Below, in pieces: positions 36,590 through 44,037 of a stretch of DNA of 64,000 bases. The stretch comes from Sphingomonas sp. Lineage in GTDB: Bacteria > Pseudomonadota > Alphaproteobacteria > Sphingomonadales > Sphingomonadaceae. The notes beneath the pieces were generated by a model, which was given only the letters and a program-made list of their open reading frames with translations, ran no database searches and was not told the origin of the DNA. The first letter of the stretch is position 1. Every line of letters begins with the position of its first letter. Location: assembly GCA_019635535.1 (NCBI GenBank), contig JAHBZH010000001.1, positions 317,001 through 381,000 of the forward strand. The letters are read 5' to 3'. Both the position numbers and the translations under genes were made by a program.

Positions 36590-37318
36590 TCAGGTCCAGT
36601 CGGAAAGCGCGCCGCGCAGCTTGTCGAGTGCGGCTTTCTTGATCTGGCAGATGCGCGCGGCACCGACGCCGAGCGTCTGGCCGATCTCCTCGAGGTTCAT
36701 CTCCTCGACGAAGTAAAGCTGCAATACCATCGCATCGCGTTCCGGGAGATCGCCGATCGCGCCGGCGATCGCGTCTTTCAGGCGGCCGCGGTCGATCACC
36801 TCGTCGGCCCGTTCCTCAAGGTCCGCGAACCACATCGAATGGTCGGAATAGACCTCGTCCATGGATTCATGGTGAACGGCCTGACTGGCGTCGACCAGCT
36901 CACGATAGGTGGCGGGATCGAGCCCCATTTCCTCTGCCATGTCGGCATCGTCAGCGCTGCGGCCCAGCCGGGCCTCGAGCTGCTGACGGACCGCCGCGAG
37001 CTCGCGACGCCGGCCCATTGCGGCACGGCAGATCGCGGCGTGGCGGCGCAGATGATCGATCATCGCGCCGCGGATGCGCAAGGTCGCATAGGTCGCGAAA
37101 GCGTGGCCGCGATCTTCGAAGCCGTTCGCCGCCTCGACCAAAGCGACCATGCCGATCTGGACGAGATCCTCGACATCGATGGCGGAGGCGACGCGGCCGT
37201 GCACATGCCAGGCGATCTTGCGGACGAGCGCCATGTGCCCGCGCACCAAGGCGTCGGGTCCGGCCCTCGCCTGTCGCCGATAGGTGGCGACGCCCTCATG
37301 CGGATCGATCAGCGCCAT
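36590..37318 (-). CDS. fliA: flagellar RNA polymerase sigma factor FliA (sigma-28)
   Basis: 242 residues from ATG 37318, which shares one base with the flhG stop (TGATG). Regions: sigma-2 RGHMALVRKIAWHVHGRVASAIDVEDLVQIGMVALVEAANGFEDRGHAFATYATLRIRGAMIDHLRR, sigma-3 with the ELAAVRQQLEARLGRSADDADMAEEMGL helix pair, and sigma-4 PERDAMVLQLYFVEEMNLEEIGQTLGVGAARICQIKKAALDKLR. No sigma-1.1. With flgM in the window it sets a late-gene checkpoint. Confidence 0.97.
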   Translation of the reverse strand: MALIDPHEGVATYRRQARAGPDALVRGHMALVRKIAWHVHGRVASAIDVEDLVQIGMVALVEAANGFEDRGHAFATYATLRIRGAMIDHLRRHAAICRAAMGRRRELAAVRQQLEARLGRSADDADMAEEMGLDPATYRELVDASQAVHHESMDEVYSDHSMWFADLEERADEVIDRGRLKDAIAGAIGDLPERDAMVLQLYFVEEMNLEEIGQTLGVGAARICQIKKAALDKLRGALSDWT

Positions 37319-38130
37319 CAACCCGCCCCCATCAGGCACAGGCTACGTTCCGCCTCGGCCCGCGGGCGCGAAACCGGGCGCACGAGCTGGCGCGCGAGGC
37401 GGGCGAACGCCTTGGCGGATGGCGCGCCGGGAAAGGCCAGCATGCAGCATGTCTTGCGCAGGACCGCTTGGCGCACATAGGAATCGTCCGGCACCGCGCC
37501 GGCATAGACCAGCTCGACTTCGAGAAAGCGTGTCACCACCGACTTGAAATGATCGAACAGTTCGCGCGCGGCGATGTCGTGCCGGACCATGTTGGCGAGG
37601 ACGCGGAAACGCTGCGTGCCGTGGCTGACGGCGAGCGCTTTCACCAGCGCATAGGCGTCGAGGAACGAGGTCGGCTCCGGCGTCAGCACGATCAGCGGCG
37701 CATCCGCCGCCGCGACCAGCGCCAGACCGGCGGCATCGATGCCGCTGCCGGTGTCGATGACGATATGGTCATATTCGCGGGCATAGGGCTCCAGTGCGGC
37801 GAGCAGCCGGGCGCGCTCGGCGGAGGAGAGGGTCGAGCCGCTACCCGTGCCGCTATGGCCGGGGACGAAGGAGATGCCGCCGGGTCCGGGCTGGACCAGG
37901 TCCGCCATCGCGCAGCGGCCGGCGAGCAGGTCGCCGATCGTCCAGCGCGAATCCACGCCCATCAGGATCGCCGCATTGGCGAGGCCCATGTCGCAATCGA
38001 CCAGCATCACCCGTTCGCCCGCCTTGGCCAGCGCGACGGCGAGATTGACGCTGACATTGGTCTTGCCGACACCGCCCTTGCCGCTGGCGACGGCGATGAC
38101 CTGGGCGCGGCGGGACAGTTCGAAACTCAC
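37318..38130 (-). CDS. flhG: flagellar number regulator FlhG (FleN, MinD-like ATPase)
   Basis: 270 residues. Deviant Walker A KGGVGKT at 18-24 with the MinD-type signature lysine, VDCDMGLANAAILMGV, and VIDTGSGID as the switch region. In polar flagellates FlhG restrains flagellar number, acting on FlhF and the FleQ-type activator. Here it lies directly between flhA (4-bp overlap) and fliA, with no flhF. Its C-terminus keeps a helical tail but I cannot see an amphipathic MinD-type end clearly. Confidence 0.93.
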   Translation of the reverse strand: MSFELSRRAQVIAVASGKGGVGKTNVSVNLAVALAKAGERVMLVDCDMGLANAAILMGVDSRWTIGDLLAGRCAMADLVQPGPGGISFVPGHSGTGSGSTLSSAERARLLAALEPYAREYDHIVIDTGSGIDAAGLALVAAADAPLIVLTPEPTSFLDAYALVKALAVSHGTQRFRVLANMVRHDIAARELFDHFKSVVTRFLEVELVYAGAVPDDSYVRQAVLRKTCCMLAFPGAPSAKAFARLARQLVRPVSRPRAEAERSLCLMGAG

Positions 38131-40238
38131 AGGGCGGCCTCCGATTCGAGCATGGGCTGTTGCGGTTCGCCGCCGACCACGGCGACGACCTCGACGGGCT
38201 TGCCGTCGGGGATTTCGAGGAAGGACAAGACGGGCACGTCCGGCAGATGCGGCGCCAGCAACCGCGACAGCGCGCGACGCGCGATCGGCGAGGTGACGAC
38301 CACGAAGCGCCGCCCTTCGCCGAGCAATGGCCCGGCGACCTCGCCGATCGCCTGGACGATCTTCTGGCCCAAAGCGGGTTCGATGGGATGAACCGCGTCG
38401 CGTCCGGCGCGCACCGCCTGGGCGAGCAGACCCTCAAGTCCGCCGTCGAGCGTCACCACCGGCAGCGGCATCTTCACCGGCACGATGGTCTGCACGATCA
38501 GCGCGCCGATCCGTTGGCGGACCGCCTCGACGAGCTGGATCGGGTCGCTCTCCTCGCGCGCGGCATCGGCGGTGGCCTCGGCGATGCGGCGGAAATCCTT
38601 GAGCGGCACACCTTCCGCCAGCAAGGCGCGGCAGAGCGCGGCGAGGCTGACCAGAGGCAGCGGCTGTGGCGTCAGATTGGCGGCGAGCTGCGGCGCGCTG
38701 TCCTTCAGCGCATCGACCAGCTTCTGGGTCTCGTCCATGCCGAACAGGTCGGCGGCGGCGGTCTGGATGACCTGGTTGAGATGGGTGGCCACCACCGTCG
38801 AGGGATCGACCACGGTATAGCCGGCGACCACCGCTTCGGCGCGCTGCGACGGCGGAATCCACACTGCGTCGAGCCCGAAAGTGGGGTCCTTCACCTGGCG
38901 GCCTTCGATCGTATCCAGCAGATCGCCGGAATCGAGCGCCAGCAAGTCGTCCGGCCAGATCTCGTCCTCGGCGACGACGACGCCGGCGACGGTGATGCGA
39001 TAGGTGTTGGGCGCCAGCGCCAGGTCGTCCCGCACCCGCACCATCGGCACGACGAAACCGAGCTCGCGGGAGAGCTGCCGGCGGATGCCGGTGATCCGCG
39101 CCATCAACGGCGCGCCTTTGCGCTCGTCGACCAGGCCGACCAGGCCGAAGCCGATGTCGAGGCCGAGCGCGGCATCGTCGCTGACTTCGTCCCAGCCGAT
39201 CATCGTCGGCGAGGGCGGCGGTGCCGCTTCGACGATCTCGGCCGCAGCGGCTTGCGCCTTGGCCGCCTTGTGCAGCTTCCAGGCGATGAAAGCGGCGCCG
39301 ATCGCGGCGGGCAGCACGATCAGGTGCGGCATGCCCGGCAATATGCCGAGGAAGAACAGGATGCCCGCCACCGGGGCCCAGGCCCGCGCGGAGGCGAACT
39401 GGCTGGTGATCTGGCCGGACAGGTCGAGCGTCGAATTGACGCGCGTGACGACCGAGGCGGCGGCGATCGACAGCAGCAAAGCCGGGATCTGCGCGACCAG
39501 CGCATCGCCGATCGACAGCAGGACATAGACCGAAGCGGCTTCCGACAGTGACAGGCCGTGGCTCAGCGTGCCCAGCGTCAGGCCGCCGATGATGTTGATG
39601 ACGAGGATCAGCACGCCGGCGATCGCGTCGCCCTTCACGAACTTGGAGGCGCCGTCCATCGAACCGTAGAAGTCGGCCTCGGTGGCCACTTCCTGGCGGC
39701 GCGCCTTGGCTTCGTCGGGCGTCAGCAGGCCGGCATTCAAGTCGGCGTCGATCGCCATCTGCTTGCCGGGCATCGCGTCCAGGGTGAAGCGCGCCGAGAC
39801 TTCCGACACACGCCCCGCGCCCTTCACGATGACCACCAGGTTGATGATCATCAGGATCAGGAAGACGAAGATGCCGACGGCATAGTCGCCGGCGATGATG
39901 AAGTTGCCGAACGCCTCGATGACATGGCCGGCGGCGGCGGTGCCTTCATGGCCGTTGACCAGCACGACGCGCGTCGAGGCGACGTTGAGCGCGAGCCGCA
40001 GCAGGGTCGCGAACAGCAGCACCGTCGGAAAGGACGAGAAATCGAGCGGCCGGGCGACGTTCAGCGCCACCATCAGCACTGCCAAACTGATCATGATGTT
40101 GGTGATGAAGCCGATATCGAGCAGCACCGGCGAGACCGGCACCACCATCAGCACCACGAGCAGCAGGGTGGCGATCGGCAGCACCGCGCCGCGCCCCACG
40201 CCGAGCCAGGCCTTACGCTTCAACGCGGCCGTGCTCAT
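38127..40238 (-). CDS. flhA: flagellar export gate protein FlhA
   Basis: 703 residues. Eight membrane helices in the first 330 residues with the FHIPEP-family blocks LLRLALNVASTRVVL and INLVVIVKGAGRVSEVSARFTLDAMPGKQMAIDADLNAGLL; the cytoplasmic half (about 350-703) is the nonameric ring that docks chaperone-substrate complexes. Third-type secretion homologue. Starts one base after the end of the lytic transglycosylase gene; overlaps flhG by 4 bp. Confidence 0.98.
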   Translation of the reverse strand: MSTAALKRKAWLGVGRGAVLPIATLLLVVLMVVPVSPVLLDIGFITNIMISLAVLMVALNVARPLDFSSFPTVLLFATLLRLALNVASTRVVLVNGHEGTAAAGHVIEAFGNFIIAGDYAVGIFVFLILMIINLVVIVKGAGRVSEVSARFTLDAMPGKQMAIDADLNAGLLTPDEAKARRQEVATEADFYGSMDGASKFVKGDAIAGVLILVINIIGGLTLGTLSHGLSLSEAASVYVLLSIGDALVAQIPALLLSIAAASVVTRVNSTLDLSGQITSQFASARAWAPVAGILFFLGILPGMPHLIVLPAAIGAAFIAWKLHKAAKAQAAAAEIVEAAPPPSPTMIGWDEVSDDAALGLDIGFGLVGLVDERKGAPLMARITGIRRQLSRELGFVVPMVRVRDDLALAPNTYRITVAGVVVAEDEIWPDDLLALDSGDLLDTIEGRQVKDPTFGLDAVWIPPSQRAEAVVAGYTVVDPSTVVATHLNQVIQTAAADLFGMDETQKLVDALKDSAPQLAANLTPQPLPLVSLAALCRALLAEGVPLKDFRRIAEATADAAREESDPIQLVEAVRQRIGALIVQTIVPVKMPLPVVTLDGGLEGLLAQAVRAGRDAVHPIEPALGQKIVQAIGEVAGPLLGEGRRFVVVTSPIARRALSRLLAPHLPDVPVLSFLEIPDGKPVEVVAVVGGEPQQPMLESEAAL

Positions 40239-40239
40239 G

Positions 40240-41070
40240 TCAGGAAACTCCCAGGCCGGCGAGCATCAGATAGGCGAGCCGGGCCTGATGCGGTGACGGA
40301 CGGACGAGGGCGTCGCGGTTGGCGAGCAGCTCAGCGGGTTCGACCTCGGCATCGGCATCCGTGTTCAGCGCCGCCAGCCGCGCCGACATCGCCTCGCTCG
40401 GCGGGCCGAAAGGGGTGGCGGGCGCGGATGGCGCCATCGGCCCGCTGTCCATGCGCGCGGCGAAGCGCTCGCGGATCTCGGCGAAGCTGCGCGGCGCGCC
40501 GGCCCCGTCATAAAAGATCGCGCGATTGGCGCGCGCCGCCGCCGGCAGCAGCCGGGCTGCGGGTGCATCGGGACTGGCCTCATGCGCGCGCAGGAATTGC
40601 GCGGCGCCGCCGGCGCCCAGGAAATGGGCGAGATAGAGATCGACCGGTTCGGCCGCACGGCCCAGCCGGCTTTCGAGATGCGCGCGATTGTCGGACGCGA
40701 ATTCGGCGGCCATCGCCGCCGCCGCCTCGGGCTGGCGGCGCAGATCGAGCACCGCCCGGCGCGTCGCCGGATCGGAAATGTAATGGCGCCCGTCCGGCCC
40801 CTGCCGGATCGCGTCGGCGGCCCAGCCCAGGCCGTGCGCGGCGCCATGCTTGTTGACGGTGGCGAGCCAGGTCTGATCGATGAACTGATAGAGGCCGGTC
40901 GCGCTGGAGGTCCGGGCGCGGGCATCCGGGTTCAGGCTGCTTTCGATCCGCGCCTGATTGAACAAATAGCGGAAATCGACGCCGGTCCGGGCGGACGCGG
41001 CGCGGATGGCGGCGCCGACACGGTCGCCACCGGCTCGCCCGGCCTCCTGGTACATCGTCGTCGAAATCAT
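40240..41070 (-). CDS. lytic transglycosylase, SLT type, flagellar-associated
   Basis: 276 residues. SLT domain at the N-terminus: FRYLFNQARIESSLNPDARARTSSATGLYQFIDQTW, with the catalytic Glu in IESS and the GLYQF motif. No signal peptide is visible, so export may use the flagellar route. It begins the slt-flhA-flhG-fliA operon behind a sigma-54 promoter. Because FlgJ here lacks its muramidase half, this enzyme is a natural candidate for opening peptidoglycan for the rod; that role is inferred. Confidence 0.88.
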   Translation of the reverse strand: MISTTMYQEAGRAGGDRVGAAIRAASARTGVDFRYLFNQARIESSLNPDARARTSSATGLYQFIDQTWLATVNKHGAAHGLGWAADAIRQGPDGRHYISDPATRRAVLDLRRQPEAAAAMAAEFASDNRAHLESRLGRAAEPVDLYLAHFLGAGGAAQFLRAHEASPDAPAARLLPAAARANRAIFYDGAGAPRSFAEIRERFAARMDSGPMAPSAPATPFGPPSEAMSARLAALNTDADAEVEPAELLANRDALVRPSPHQARLAYLMLAGLGVS

Positions 41071-41098
41071 GACGCCCCTTCCTTGTCGGGGGCATCAA

Positions 41099-41114
41099 AG
41101 CAAAGGGCGTGCCA
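41099..41114 (-). promoter_or_regulatory. sigma-54 promoter of slt-flhA-flhG-fliA
   Basis: TGGCACGCCCTTTGCT on the minus strand fits TGGCACG-N4-TTGC(A/T) exactly; GGAAGGGG then precedes the ATG at 41070. This makes FliA synthesis itself sigma-54 dependent. Confidence 0.92.
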
Positions 41115-41160
41115 AACCGTGCCGGACGCCGTCCCGAATAAGGAAGCCGCCGGGGCCAAT

Positions 41161-41351
41161 CCAAAAGTCAGTCAAAAGTCAGCCCAAGAACGGGCGCGCG
41201 GGCGGTGCGGAACTTCAGCATCTTCACCCATATGCGCGATGGTGGGCCGCGAAATTTTTTCGCGTGGAGCGGACGATTCAAAGAGCCGGTGAAGCGCAGC
41301 CGAAACCCCGATTCGGGGCGAGCGTGACAGAGGATTTCCTACATTGGAAGT
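41161..41351 (-). repeat. dispersed 190-bp repeat, copy B
   Basis: Inverted relative to copy A at 8589-8777, and carrying the same ordered landmarks: tandem AAAAGTCAGTC at its left end, AACTTCAGCATCTTCACCC, GATGGTGGGCCGCG, CCCCGATTCGGGG and the closing CCTACATTGGAAG. Together with the sigma-54 promoter and the 93-bp inverted repeat it fills the 433-bp gap between slt and the flgN-like gene; I see no protein-coding gene there. Confidence 0.85.
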
Positions 41352-41375
41352 GCCAGACCGGAGGCCGGATTCGGC

Positions 41376-41468
41376 TCACGCGAAGGCGCGAAGGGGCCGA
41401 ACGCTTCCCGACAGCCGCGAATGGCCCCGGCCGTCTCGCCTCACGGGCACCTTCGCGCCTTCGCGTGA
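41376..41468. repeat. 19-bp inverted repeat
   Basis: TCACGCGAAGGCGCGAAGG at 41376-41394 is exactly complementary to 41450-41468, with a 55-bp spacer. It lies 35 bp beyond the 3' end of the flgN-like gene and could act as an mRNA 3' hairpin. The CGCGAAGGCGCGAAG arm looks like a dispersed element of this group. Confidence 0.7.
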
Positions 41469-41503
41469 AACCTGAAAGGGCGCGTGGCCGCGCCGGGCCG
41501 CGC

Positions 41504-41815
41504 CTAGCGCGGATTGGCGCTGTAGGTGAGCGTCGGCGCGCGGCCGGCCATCACGGAGAGGGTATCGACGCGGCGGCCGACCATGTCCGTCAGGAAATTG
41601 ACGCGGCCCTGCGCCGCCTGGGCCAAGGCGGCGAGGCTCGCGAGCCGTTCGCGAAAGCCGGTGCGGTCGGCGGGCATTTCCGTCGCGCGCGCCGCTTCGA
41701 CCGCGGCGGCGAGATCGGCGGTGGCGCTTTCGATCGCGGCGAGATCGTTCGCGTCGAGCGCAACGATCAGGGCCTCGTGCGACGCGGCCAGGCGATCGAG
41801 AAGCTGCAGGCTCAT
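41504..41815 (-). CDS. FlgN-like flagellar export chaperone (probable)
   Basis: 103 residues, nearly all helical and Ala-rich, ending RVNFLTDMVGRRVDTLSVMAGRAPTLTYSANPR; a final helix followed by a T-Y-x-x-x turn is typical of FlgN, the chaperone of FlgK and FlgL. It starts on the flgM stop (TGATG, one shared base), the usual flgM-flgN pair. Sequence conservation is low, so the name depends strongly on context. Confidence 0.65.
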   Translation of the reverse strand: MSLQLLDRLAASHEALIVALDANDLAAIESATADLAAAVEAARATEMPADRTGFRERLASLAALAQAAQGRVNFLTDMVGRRVDTLSVMAGRAPTLTYSANPR

Positions 41816-42090
41816 CAGCCGCGCGACGGGATGTCGAGCGCGATCATGCGCTCGGCGATCTTGTTCGCATCGACCGGATAGCGGCCCTCGGCGATCGCCG
41901 CACGGATCGCGGCGACCTTGGCGGCATCGACCGGCGGGCCGCTGGAGACGAGCTCGAAGACGGCGCTTTCGACCTGCCCCTGGCGCGCACGAACGGGCGC
42001 ATCGCCCGCGGCTGCGACCGGCGCGCTCTTCTCGGCGCCACGCGGCAGCTCGATGCGTGCCGGACCGGTTTTTCCCACACCGTCGATCAT
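41815..42090 (-). CDS. flgM: anti-sigma-28 factor FlgM
   Basis: 91 residues. The disordered N-terminal half is followed by the sigma-28-binding C-terminal region VDAAKVAAIRAAIAEGRYPVDANKIAERMIALD, which is diagnostic. FlgM holds FliA inactive until it is exported through the finished hook. A sigma-28-like promoter lies just upstream, giving the classic feedback; read-through from flgA (66 bp away) is also possible. Confidence 0.93.
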   Translation of the reverse strand: MIDGVGKTGPARIELPRGAEKSAPVAAAGDAPVRARQGQVESAVFELVSSGPPVDAAKVAAIRAAIAEGRYPVDANKIAERMIALDIPSRG

Positions 42091-42136
42091 CTCAAATCCT
42101 TTCGCTCCGGGTCTACAAATGGAGCTTCACGACCTG

Positions 42137-42163
42137 TTAACGGCCGCAATCCGATTCAATTAA
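42137..42163 (-). promoter_or_regulatory. sigma-28-like promoter of flgM-flgN
   Basis: On the minus strand the -10 GCCGTTAA (42144-42137) is preceded by TTAA with 15 bp, or TAAT with 14 bp. The -10 is identical to that of motA. It overlaps the last codons of flgA and would start RNA about 40 nt before the flgM ATG. Confidence 0.5.
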
Positions 42164-42668
42164 ATCCGGGCAGCGCGACGCGCCCGTCGGCGGTGACCTG
42201 GCCGGTGAACGGCGCGGAGCGGCGGTCGGTCCGCACACGGATGCGATCGCCCGGCGCGCCGTCCTGCTCGGCGGTGCCGAGCGTGCTCACCGTGAAGCTG
42301 CTGGTCATCGCCACCACCTCGACCTGGTCGCCGCGCCGGATCACCGGCTCGGCCCGAACCTGCGCCGCGCGCGCCATCGATCCGCCGCCACCGACCAGCG
42401 GCACGCGGATGCGCCAGCCATGCGCCACGCAGCGCACCGTCAGCGCGCCCAGCGCCGGCTCCTCGATCGTGGCCGGCTGCGGGCAGGCGGCGAGGCGCAG
42501 GCGACGATCCAGCGGCGCCATTGGCCCGCCCGGTTCGCCGACATTGGCGCCCAATGCGGCCGCGATGCGGCTGTCCAGCATCTCGAGATTCTCGAAGCCC
42601 TGCGCGACGGCCGGAGCCGCGCTGGCGGCAAGGACCAATAGCGACAGGCGTCGGAAAATCGTCATCAT
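42156..42668 (-). CDS. flgA: flagellar P-ring assembly chaperone FlgA
   Basis: 170 residues from ATG 42668. Signal peptide (LSLLVLAASAAPAVAQ) for the periplasm; C-terminal SAF-like part with VIRRGDQVEVVAMTSSFTVSTLGTAEQDGAPGDRIRVRTDRRSAPFTGQVTADGRVAL, the family signature. Helps FlgI form the P ring. Behind its own sigma-54 promoter and upstream of flgM. Confidence 0.93.
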   Translation of the reverse strand: MMTIFRRLSLLVLAASAAPAVAQGFENLEMLDSRIAAALGANVGEPGGPMAPLDRRLRLAACPQPATIEEPALGALTVRCVAHGWRIRVPLVGGGGSMARAAQVRAEPVIRRGDQVEVVAMTSSFTVSTLGTAEQDGAPGDRIRVRTDRRSAPFTGQVTADGRVALPGFN

Positions 42669-42699
42669 GGCGGTCACTCCAGTCGTTTCGCCGAAGCAA

Positions 42700-42715
42700 A
42701 GCAACTGCCGTGCCA
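42700..42715 (-). promoter_or_regulatory. sigma-54 promoter of flgA
   Basis: TGGCACGGCAGTTGCT on the minus strand, exact TGGCACG-N4-TTGC(A/T) match, located in the 55-bp gap between the motB-like stop (42724) and the flgA ATG (42668). Confidence 0.92.
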
Positions 42716-42723
42716 GATTGGTG

Positions 42724-43164
42724 CTAGCGCGGGACGATGGCGATCGCCTGGCCGGCCGCGTCGCCGGCATCCTCGATGCGGATCTCGATATCGCCCTCGT
42801 CGACGCCATGTTCGCCCAGCACACGCGCCGCGGCCGCGCTGCGCGCCGCCGCCAGCTCGAACCGGTCCAGGCGAAGGCCGGCTTCGGTACCGCCCCGGCT
42901 GACGATCCTGAGCGGCCGCCCGGCCCAGCGCTCACCCGCTTCGGCCAGCGTCGCGCGGCCATCCTCGTTGAGACGCGCTTCGCCCAGCTCGAACAGGGTG
43001 TCGGCGCGATAGGTCTCGCCGAACGGCGCCGCGGCGACATGGCCCGCCGCGCCGTCCGCCTTGGGCCGCGCCGACTCCATCGCATGGAGCATGACGAAAC
43101 AGCCGATCAGCAGCAGGCCGAGATCGGCGAAGCTCACCGCCCAGCGGGGAACGGCGGCGTTCAT
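42724..43164 (-). CDS. MotB/OmpA-like stator partner, short form
   Basis: 146 residues from ATG 43164. One N-terminal helix preceded by W-A and carrying an Asp (RWAVSFADLGLLLIGCFVMLHAM), which matches the proton-binding Asp position of MotB (compare YADF in the second copy). The rest is a compact OmpA-like fold: ARLNEDGRATLAEAGERWAGRPLRIVSRGG, FELAAARSAAAARVLGEHGV. It lacks the long linker of normal MotB. Overlaps the motA-like gene by ATGA. A second stator unit, inferred from the pair. Confidence 0.75.
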   Translation of the reverse strand: MNAAVPRWAVSFADLGLLLIGCFVMLHAMESARPKADGAAGHVAAAPFGETYRADTLFELGEARLNEDGRATLAEAGERWAGRPLRIVSRGGTEAGLRLDRFELAAARSAAAARVLGEHGVDEGDIEIRIEDAGDAAGQAIAIVPR

Positions 43165-43841
43165 CCCGCCTGCCGCCCCTTGCGCTCGCGCCACAGCGCC
43201 ATCGCATTCGTCTCTTCCACGCGCGCGACTTCGATCAGCCGATCGACGACGCGCTGCTGCCATTGACATTCCGCGCGCGACAGCCGCTCCAGCCGGGTCG
43301 CAATCGGCCCGGCGACGCAGGCGGCGACAAGCAGCCCGTACAAGGTGGTCAGCATCGCGATCGCCATGGCCGGCCCCATCGCCGAGGGGTCGCTCATCTT
43401 TGCGAACATCGCGGTCAGCCCGATCACGGTGCCGATCATGCCCATGGACGGCGCCAGCTCGGCGGCGTGCCGCCACACGCCGATCGCCGCCGCATGGCGC
43501 GCGCGGCGCTCCTCCATCTCCTCGTTCGCCCAGGCCGCGAAGGCCAGCGCGCCCGATGAGTCGGCCAGCCGGCAGGCGGCGCGGTGGACGAAGTCGCCGG
43601 GGCTCTTCACCCGGTCGGCGCAGAAGATACCCTTATATTCTGAAATGCGCTCGATCTGGCGGACGGCGCGGCGTGCGGCCTCGCCGTCGGCGACCGGGTC
43701 GGCGCGAAGCAGCGGACCGAATGCGCCGAACGCGCGGCCGATGTCGCCGCGCGTCGTCGACAGCAATGTCCCGACGACCGTTCCGCCGATCACGATGAGG
43801 ACGGCAAGAGGGTCGAAGAACTGATCCAGCACAGCGATCAT
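43161..43841 (-). CDS. MotA/TolQ/ExbB-type stator channel protein
   Basis: 226 residues from ATG 43841, with GGGAGGG ahead. Helices: FDPLAVLIVIGGTVVGTLL at the start, then the MotA_ExbB core WRHAAELAPSMGMIGTVIGLTAMFAKM and AIAMLTTLYGLLVAACVAGPIATRLERL. The P-S-M-G-M-I-G-T-V-I-G-L block is the channel-lining signature. The cytoplasmic loop (about 60-135) is present, so it is closer to MotA/PomA than to TolQ. Divergent from flgB; ends in a 4-bp overlap with its OmpA-like partner. Confidence 0.85.
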   Translation of the reverse strand: MIAVLDQFFDPLAVLIVIGGTVVGTLLSTTRGDIGRAFGAFGPLLRADPVADGEAARRAVRQIERISEYKGIFCADRVKSPGDFVHRAACRLADSSGALAFAAWANEEMEERRARHAAAIGVWRHAAELAPSMGMIGTVIGLTAMFAKMSDPSAMGPAMAIAMLTTLYGLLVAACVAGPIATRLERLSRAECQWQQRVVDRLIEVARVEETNAMALWRERKGRQAG

Positions 43842-43859
43842 CTTCGACCCTCCCGTCCT

Positions 43860-43896
43860 CCGGCAAGACTTTGCCGGTTCCGGCAAGAAACTGCCG
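43860..43896. promoter_or_regulatory. tandem palindromes, probable enhancer of the flgB operon
   Basis: CCGGCAAGACTTTGCCGG (43860-43877) and CCGGCAAGAAACTGCCG (43880-43896) are related dyads with centres about 20 bp apart, i.e. two helical turns. They lie roughly 90 and 110 bp upstream of the start site of the sigma-54 promoter at 43952, the usual distance for an activator of the NtrC/FlbD class. They are also close to the motA-like start on the other strand. Confidence 0.6.
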
Positions 43897-43951
43897 ACCC
43901 CGCCCCTGAACCTTCAGGCGCCACAGTGAATGTTCCGCCCCGCGCCAAATC

Positions 43952-43967
43952 TGGCACGGGCGTTGCA
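43952..43967 (+). promoter_or_regulatory. sigma-54 promoter of the flgB-L operon
   Basis: TGGCACGGGCGTTGCA, exact consensus. Start site expected near 43977; the leader of about 60 nt ends in TAGGAGGAGC before the flgB ATG. Confidence 0.93.
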
Positions 43968-44037
43968 TGAACGAGCGCGGATGCCTCCACCCGTCAAAAT
44001 AACGGCGGAATGGGGCCGAGCTTTAGGAGGAGCTGTC

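Noticed and set aside
41345..41360. TGGCACTTCC on the minus strand as another sigma-54 promoter
   Set aside because: No TTGC at the -12 position and it lies at the end of the dispersed repeat.
41195..41360. Peptide beginning GAELQHLHPYARWW as a small conserved gene
   Set aside because: It occurs in both repeat copies, but differences are mostly amino-acid changing and neither copy has a start with a ribosome binding site; the conservation is that of the DNA repeat.
43860..43896. GGCA...TTGC pairs on the minus strand as sigma-54 promoters of the motA-like gene
   Set aside because: The distance between the GG and GC dinucleotides is 9, not 10, and the sites are symmetrical dyads; an activator-binding site fits better.
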